Shown here piece by piece: positions 59,694 through 64,000 of a stretch of 64,000 nucleotides of DNA (positions are counted from its first letter, which is position 1; each line of letters starts with the position of its first letter). The position numbers and the translations under genes are program-made. The notes below the pieces were generated by a model. The model ran no database searches and was not told the DNA's origin. It worked only from the letters and a program-made list of their open reading frames with translations. Source of the stretch: an uncultured Paracoccaceae bacterium (GTDB lineage Bacteria > Pseudomonadota > Alphaproteobacteria > Rhodobacterales > Rhodobacteraceae); the NCBI GenBank assembly GCA_947487205.1, contig CANKVU010000001.1, positions 1-64,000 of the forward strand. The letters run 5' to 3'.

Positions 59694-61331
59694 TCAGCGC
59701 GGTTCGCTCTTCAACCCCTTGTAGGTGGCGTAGCACAGGAACAGCAGCACGAAGGAGAAGATGATCCCCGTCGCGTTCACCATCGCCTGCAGCGCCGTCA
59801 GGCCGCCGCCGATCAGCAGCACGATCGCCACGATGCCCTCGGTGGTCGCCCAGAACACCCGCTGCGCGGTGGGCGCCTCGGTCTTGCCGCCGGCGGTGAT
59901 CGTGTCGATCACCAGCGAGCCGGAATCGGACGAGGTGATGAAGAACACCAGCACCAGGATGATCCCGAGCGTCGAGGTGATCGCCGTCAGCGGCATGTCC
60001 CCGAACATCGCGAACATGGCGATCGCGTCGTTGTAATTGGCGATGACGTTCTCGTAGACGCCCGATTCCTGGCTCATCCGGATCGCCTGGTCGATCGCGG
60101 TGCCGCCGAACACGGCCATCCAGAACACCGACACCAGCGTGGGGATCAGCATCACGCAGATGATGAACTCCCGCACCGAGCGGCCGCGGCTGACGCGGGC
60201 GATGAACATGCCGACGAAGGGCGACCAGGAAATCCACCACGCCCAGTAGAACGAGGTCCAGCCCTGGCGGAAGCTGTCGTCGTCACGCCCGATCGGGTTC
60301 GACAGGGGCACGATGTCGCGCACATAGGTGACGAGGCCGATGCCGGCATCCTTCAGGATGGTCAGGGTCGGCCCGGCGATGAAGACGAAGAGCAGCAGCA
60401 GGAAGGCCAATGCCATGTTGACGTTCGACAGGAGCTTCACGCCGCCGTCGATGCCCCGGATCACGGAGATCAGCGCCACGCCCGTGACGCAGGCGATCAC
60501 GATGATCTGCGTGTTGATCGTGTTCGGCACGCCGAAGACGTAGTTCATGCCGGCCGTCGCCTGCTGCGCGCCCAGACCCAGCGACGTGGTCAGCCCGAAG
60601 AGCGTGGCGAAGACGGCGATGATGTCGATCACGTGGCCCGGCCAGCCCCAGACCCGGTCGCCCAGGAGCGTGTAGAAGGCCGAGCGGAGCGACAGCGGAA
60701 GCTGCTTGTTGTAGGTGAACAGCGCCAGCGCCAGCGCCACCACCGCATAGATCGCCCAGGGATGCAGGCCCCAGTGGAAGATCGTCGCGGCCAGGCCATG
60801 CGCCCGGGCCGCCGCCACTTGGTCCTGGTTCAGCGTGCCGTCCTCGAACGGTCCCTGCAGGCCCAGCGGGTTCGACACCTGCATGTGGTAGACCGGCTCC
60901 AGAACGCCGAAGAACATGAGGCCGATGCCCATGCCGGCGGCGAAGAGCATCGCGAACCACGACAAGTATCCGTAGTCGGGCGTCGCGTTGGCGCCGCCCA
61001 GCCGCACCCGCCCCAGGGGCGAGAAGCAGATGGCCAGGCAGAAGACCACGAAGATGTTCGCGACCGTCAGGAACAGCCAGTCGAAGGTCGTCGTGACGAA
61101 GGTGAACAGCCAGTTGAAGATTGCCGACGCCTGATCCTGGAAGATCAGCGTCACGAGAACGAAGGCGACCGTGGTCAGGGACGAGACCAGGAAGACCGGA
61201 TTGTGGATGTCGAAGCTCAGGGGCCCGAGGCTGCCCTGAACGTTGTCGTCCCCGACCGTGTAGGACGTGTCGATCGTGTTGACCGCCCCGTCGGGACTGG
61301 GAATATCCATCCCTGGGGATGAATCGCTCAT
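59694..61331 (-). CDS. BCCT family betaine/choline/DMSP-type transporter
   Basis: A 545-aa sodium-coupled carrier with 12 spans. The family signature is WTSFYWAWWISWSPFVGMFIARVSRGRSVREF. The substrate-pocket glycine stretch is FAAGMGIGLMFFGVLEPVYHM, and the TSSDSGSLVIDTITAGGK loop is conserved. Characterised members import glycine betaine, choline, carnitine or dimethylsulfoniopropionate (DMSP). The adjacent acrylyl-CoA reductase gene, on the same strand 99 bases upstream, makes DMSP an attractive guess. Confidence 0.9.
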   Translation of the reverse strand: MSDSSPGMDIPSPDGAVNTIDTSYTVGDDNVQGSLGPLSFDIHNPVFLVSSLTTVAFVLVTLIFQDQASAIFNWLFTFVTTTFDWLFLTVANIFVVFCLAICFSPLGRVRLGGANATPDYGYLSWFAMLFAAGMGIGLMFFGVLEPVYHMQVSNPLGLQGPFEDGTLNQDQVAAARAHGLAATIFHWGLHPWAIYAVVALALALFTYNKQLPLSLRSAFYTLLGDRVWGWPGHVIDIIAVFATLFGLTTSLGLGAQQATAGMNYVFGVPNTINTQIIVIACVTGVALISVIRGIDGGVKLLSNVNMALAFLLLLFVFIAGPTLTILKDAGIGLVTYVRDIVPLSNPIGRDDDSFRQGWTSFYWAWWISWSPFVGMFIARVSRGRSVREFIICVMLIPTLVSVFWMAVFGGTAIDQAIRMSQESGVYENVIANYNDAIAMFAMFGDMPLTAITSTLGIILVLVFFITSSDSGSLVIDTITAGGKTEAPTAQRVFWATTEGIVAIVLLIGGGLTALQAMVNATGIIFSFVLLFLCYATYKGLKSEPR

Positions 61332-61430
61332 CTGGTTCTCCTCGTTTTGGGTCGTACCCGCAAAAACGGGTCTCTTGCCGACGAACGCCGGAGGGTGTCA
61401 GCGGAAATCTTACGAAACGCAGACAACCTC

Positions 61431-62429
61431 TCACATCCCTCCGCGGATGTCGACAAGGACGCGCCCCTTGACCCGGCCCTTCAGGATCTCCGCCCCGAGG
61501 CGCGGCAGATCGTCGAGCCGCACTGTCTCGATCATCGCGTCGAGCGCGCCCATCGGCAGGTCGGTCGCGATCCGCCGCCAGGCGCGCTGCCGGTTCTCGT
61601 AGGGCTGCATCACGCTGTCGATGCCCAGCAGGTTCACGCCGCGCAGCAGGAAGGGGATGTTCTTCGCCGGCAGGTCCGATCCCCCCGCCAGGCCCACGGC
61701 GGCGACCGACCCGCCATAGGCGATCTGCCCCAGGACGCGCGCCAGCATCGGGCCGCCCACCGCGTCGATGCAGCCCGACCAGCGCTCGGATTCGAGCGGC
61801 CGCTTCACCGTCTCGGCAAGATCCTCGCGGGGGACGATCTGGGTGGCGCCCAGATCCGTCAGGTAATCGGCGTTCTCGGGACGACCGGTCACCGCCGCGA
61901 CCTCGTATCCCAGATGGGCCAGGATCGCGACCGCAACCGATCCCACGCCGCCCGAGGCGCCGGTCACCAGAACCGGCTTGCCGGCGTCGGGGGTCAGGCC
62001 GTGATCCTCCAGCGCCTGCACCGCCAGCATCGCGGTGAAGCCGGCGGTGCCCACCGCCATCGCCTGGCGCGTCGTCAATCCCTCGGGCAGCGGCACCAGC
62101 CATTCCGCCTTGACACGGGCCTTCTCGGCATGGCCGCCCCAATAGGCCTCGCCCACCCGCCAGCCGGTCAGCACGACCTTGTCGCCCGGCGCATAGCAAT
62201 CGTGCGCCGAGGCCTCGACCGTGCCGGCGAGGTCGATGCCCGGCACATGGGGATAGTCGCGCACCAATCCCCCGCCCGGCCCGATGCACAGGCCGTCCTT
62301 GTAGTTCAGGGTGGAATATTCGACGGCCACGGTCACGTCCCGATCGGGCAGGCGGCTCTCGTCCAGCTCCTGCACGCCCGCATGCGTCTCTCCGTTCTCG
62401 TCCTTCTCGACCACGAGCGCCTTGAACAT
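61431..62429 (-). CDS. acuI: Acrylyl-CoA reductase (AcuI family MDR)
   Basis: A 332-aa NADPH-dependent medium-chain reductase without structural zinc. It has the AcuI/YhdH-type start MFKALVVEKDENGETHAGVQELDE, VPGIDLAGTV, the NADP-binding VLVTGASGGVGSVAVAILAHLGY, and QIAYGGSVAAVGLAGGSDLPAKNIPFLLRGVNLLGIDSV. It detoxifies acrylyl-CoA formed during DMSP or 3-hydroxypropionate metabolism. The ATG at 62429 is the family start; the frame extends 46 codons upstream. Divergent from the SDR gene. Confidence 0.9.
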   Translation of the reverse strand: MFKALVVEKDENGETHAGVQELDESRLPDRDVTVAVEYSTLNYKDGLCIGPGGGLVRDYPHVPGIDLAGTVEASAHDCYAPGDKVVLTGWRVGEAYWGGHAEKARVKAEWLVPLPEGLTTRQAMAVGTAGFTAMLAVQALEDHGLTPDAGKPVLVTGASGGVGSVAVAILAHLGYEVAAVTGRPENADYLTDLGATQIVPREDLAETVKRPLESERWSGCIDAVGGPMLARVLGQIAYGGSVAAVGLAGGSDLPAKNIPFLLRGVNLLGIDSVMQPYENRQRAWRRIATDLPMGALDAMIETVRLDDLPRLGAEILKGRVKGRVLVDIRGGM

Positions 62430-62545
62430 CCGCCTGTCTCCTCCTGATGGCTGATCCGGAGGGTAGAGCGGCCATGCGCCGCGCATCAACCGGGGAACAC
62501 GCCGCCCCCCTGCCCGTTGCCCGCCGGAAACGGATGGAGACCTCG

Positions 62546-63307
62546 ATGAATTTCGACGGCAAGACAATCATCGTCACCGGCGCGTCCTCGGGCATCGGCG
62601 AGGGGATCGCCCGCGATCTCGGCGCCCGCGGCGCCAATGTCGTGCTGGCCGCGCGCCGCGCCGACCGGCTCGAGGCCATCGCGCAGGAGATCGGCCCCGA
62701 CCGCGCCCTGTCCGTGGCCACCGACATCACGAACCCCGACGAGGTCGCGGCGCTCGTCGCCCGCGCGACCGACCGATTCGGCGCGCTTCACGGCCTCGTC
62801 GCCAATGCCGGCACCGCCGCCATGGGCCGGATGGAGGATCTCGACCCCGCGGATTTCCGCAAGCTCCTCGATATCAACGTCGAAGGGACCTACACCACCA
62901 TCCGCGCCGCCTGGGGCCTGCTCAAGGCGAGCGGCGGTGCGGTGGTGGCCACCTCCTCGGTTTCCGGGCTCGGCGGCGATTGGGGCGCCTTCGCCTACAA
63001 CGCCTCCAAGGGCGCGATCAGCCTGATGGTACAGGGCCTGGCGCTGGACGCCCACGCCTCGGGGATCCGGGTGAACGCCGTGGCGCCCTCCTTCACCCTG
63101 TCGGAGCTGACCGAGGGGATGACCGACGACAAGGCGCTGATGGACGCCTTCAAGACCCGCATCCCGCTCGGCCGGCCGGCCGATCCCGCCGACATCGCCG
63201 GGCCGGTGGCGTTCCTGCTGTCGCCCGAGGCGCGGTTCGTGAACGGGGTGATCCTGCCGGTCGATGGCGGCCTCAACGCCTCGAACGGACAGCCGCCGCT
63301 CGGCTGA
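62546..63307 (+). CDS. SDR family oxidoreductase
   Basis: A 253-aa short-chain dehydrogenase. The cofactor motif is VTGASSGIGEGIARDLG with the ARRADRL second strand (NADP-type Arg pair), then NAGTAAMG and the catalytic Ser in SSVSGLG with YNASKGAI (Y-x3-K). The terminal GVILPVDGGLNASNG is typical. The ATG at 62546 follows GGAGA; 62534 is an alternative. Substrate unknown. Divergent from acuI over a gap of about 115 bases. Confidence 0.9.
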   Translation: MNFDGKTIIVTGASSGIGEGIARDLGARGANVVLAARRADRLEAIAQEIGPDRALSVATDITNPDEVAALVARATDRFGALHGLVANAGTAAMGRMEDLDPADFRKLLDINVEGTYTTIRAAWGLLKASGGAVVATSSVSGLGGDWGAFAYNASKGAISLMVQGLALDAHASGIRVNAVAPSFTLSELTEGMTDDKALMDAFKTRIPLGRPADPADIAGPVAFLLSPEARFVNGVILPVDGGLNASNGQPPLG

Positions 63308-63364
63308 CATCCGCCCGCCGGGACGCCTCCCGGCAGGCCACCCGTCCATGACCGGAGATCCCCC

Positions 63365-63718
63365 ATGATCGATATCCTCAACGTCCTCATCGCCCTCCTC
63401 TCGATCGGCTTCGGCCTGATCGGCTGGGTGGCGCCCCGCTACACGATGGGGGTGCTGGACCTCGCGCCGGCCGGCGGGTCGACCATGGGGCTCGGCGAGA
63501 TGCGCGCCGCATCGGGGGCGCTCTTCGTGGGGCTGGGCGCCGGTGCCCTGCTGATCGGCACCCCCACCGCCTTCGCGATGATCGGCTGCGCTTGGGGCGG
63601 GGCCGCGATCGGGCGCCTCACCTCGATCCTGCTCGACGGGGCCTCCCGGCCGAAATGGATCTTCTTCGCGGTGGAGATCGCGGTGGGCGTCGTCGCCATC
63701 GTCATCAACCACCTCTGA
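63365..63718 (+). CDS. DUF4345 membrane protein
   Basis: A 117-aa four-span protein (NVLIALLSIGFGLIGWVAP, LFVGLGAGALLIG, FAMIGCAWGGAAIG, FAVEIAVGVVAIVI) with the GLGEMRAASGALFVGLG motif of the DUF4345 family. No function is known. It follows the SDR gene on the same strand by 57 bases and may share its transcript. Confidence 0.75.
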   Translation: MIDILNVLIALLSIGFGLIGWVAPRYTMGVLDLAPAGGSTMGLGEMRAASGALFVGLGAGALLIGTPTAFAMIGCAWGGAAIGRLTSILLDGASRPKWIFFAVEIAVGVVAIVINHL

Positions 63719-63722
63719 GCCC

Positions 63723-63751
63723 TTGAAATGCGGCCCGGTCCGGAGCATATT
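63723..63751 (+). promoter_or_regulatory. Probable ssrA promoter
   Basis: TTGAAA and CATATT are separated by 17 bases, the spacing of a housekeeping sigma-factor promoter. The predicted start near 63757 coincides with the expected 5' end of the tmRNA acceptor piece. Confidence 0.55.
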
Positions 63752-63756
63752 CGGGA

Positions 63757-64000
63757 TGTCCCCGTCAGGGGAATATGGACATAAACGCGCACGTAATAAG
63801 CGGATCGGACCCGGGGGCGGTACCCGGCGGCTCCACCAAACATCCGATTGTTGGCGGATCATGGGGCCGAAACAGGATCGACGGACGTCTAAAGGTGTAG
63901 CTTTGTCTCGGTGAGGTACCACCGTTATCGGTCCGTAAAGCATAGTTGCCAACAACAATCATGCTCCGGTTGCGGTTGCCGCCTAAGCGGTAATCAAGAC
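63757..64000 (+). ncRNA. ssrA: Circularly permuted two-piece tmRNA (3' end may pass window edge)
   Basis: The order is that of alphaproteobacterial ssrA. The acceptor piece comes first (about 63757-63838), with a T-arm CCGGG-GGCGGTA-CCCGG and the end CGGCTCCACCA. An excised loop follows, with the hairpin ATCCG/CGGAT (63839-63862). The coding piece starts GGGGCCGAAACAGGATCGACGG at 63863, where GGGGCCG pairs with CGGCTCC of the other piece. The resume codon GCC at 63948 opens the tag ANNNHAPVAVAA, ending in TAA at 63984-63986. The product tags stalled nascent proteins for proteolysis with SmpB. The last bases are probably cut off by the window. Confidence 0.93.

Noticed and set aside
1-64000. 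CRISPR arrays
   Set aside because: No regularly spaced repeats of the right length were seen. The only arrays are the three palindromic sites at 5821-5925, whose spacing (52 and 35 bases) and number do not fit.

Overview
The window is GC-rich chromosomal DNA from an alphaproteobacterium, most likely a Rhodobacteraceae (Roseobacter-group) member. Support comes from a GcrA cell-cycle regulator, an Irr-type Fur protein upstream of fabA, a circularly permuted two-piece tmRNA gene, hflK-hflC-DUF2065-degP and pyrG-secG gene orders, VPLPA-CTERM surface proteins, a Rhodobacter-type phosphatidylethanolamine methyltransferase next to psd-pssA, and a BCCT carrier beside acuI. I assigned functions from conserved motifs and gene context read directly from the sequence; no database search was run.

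Layout. Bases 1-2292 hold decayed DNA: an IS3-type transposase broken by frameshifts and a further frameshifted reading frame of unknown origin. Bases 2295-9714 are a compact (7.4 kb) integrative element. It is bounded by a 14-bp direct repeat, one copy of which is the 3' end of a tRNA-Ser(UGA) gene. It carries a P4-type integrase beside the left repeat, an AlpA-like regulator, a chain of overlapping small and HTH genes, a cluster of three palindromic DNA sites, and an internal tandem duplication. An AT-richer gene for a VPLPA-CTERM protein sits inside the first duplicated unit. No conjugation, capsid or recognisable defence genes are visible.

From 9.9 kb the chromosome looks like ordinary core genome: kdgK, degP, DUF2065, hflC, hflK, gor, csbD, pyrG, secG, miaB, a second VPLPA-CTERM gene with a CtrA-like site upstream, irr, fabA-fabB-fabI, an FKBP isomerase, a hydrolase/dehydratase pair, an MFS pump, argF-argD, DUF2189, an ABC-2 permease, gcrA, an HWE histidine kinase, a rhodanese/YeeE sulfur-import locus, an APC permease and the phosphatidylcholine route psd-pssA-pmtA.

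The most unusual metabolic locus is at 41.3-50.1 kb. One strand carries, in transcription order, a carbon-nitrogen hydrolase, an extra-long PLP-dependent Orn/Lys/Arg-type decarboxylase, an ATP-grasp ligase and a C45-family autoproteolytic amidohydrolase/acyltransferase. Upstream lie an XRE-cupin (PuuR-like) regulator and a divergent GABA-type aminotransferase. The enzyme set suggests an amide-protected diamine or amino-acid pathway that is analogous to, but built from different enzymes than, the gamma-glutamyl-putrescine route. I do not recognise it as a named pathway.

The right part holds an HpcH/HpaI aldolase, a DUF3772-MscS channel, cysK, a Nudix fusion, a cyclopropane-fatty-acid-synthase-like methyltransferase, an L,D-transpeptidase, a photolyase, the BCCT carrier, acuI, an SDR and a DUF4345 protein. 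It ends in the permuted ssrA gene, which runs to the window edge and encodes the tag ANNNHAPVAVAA.
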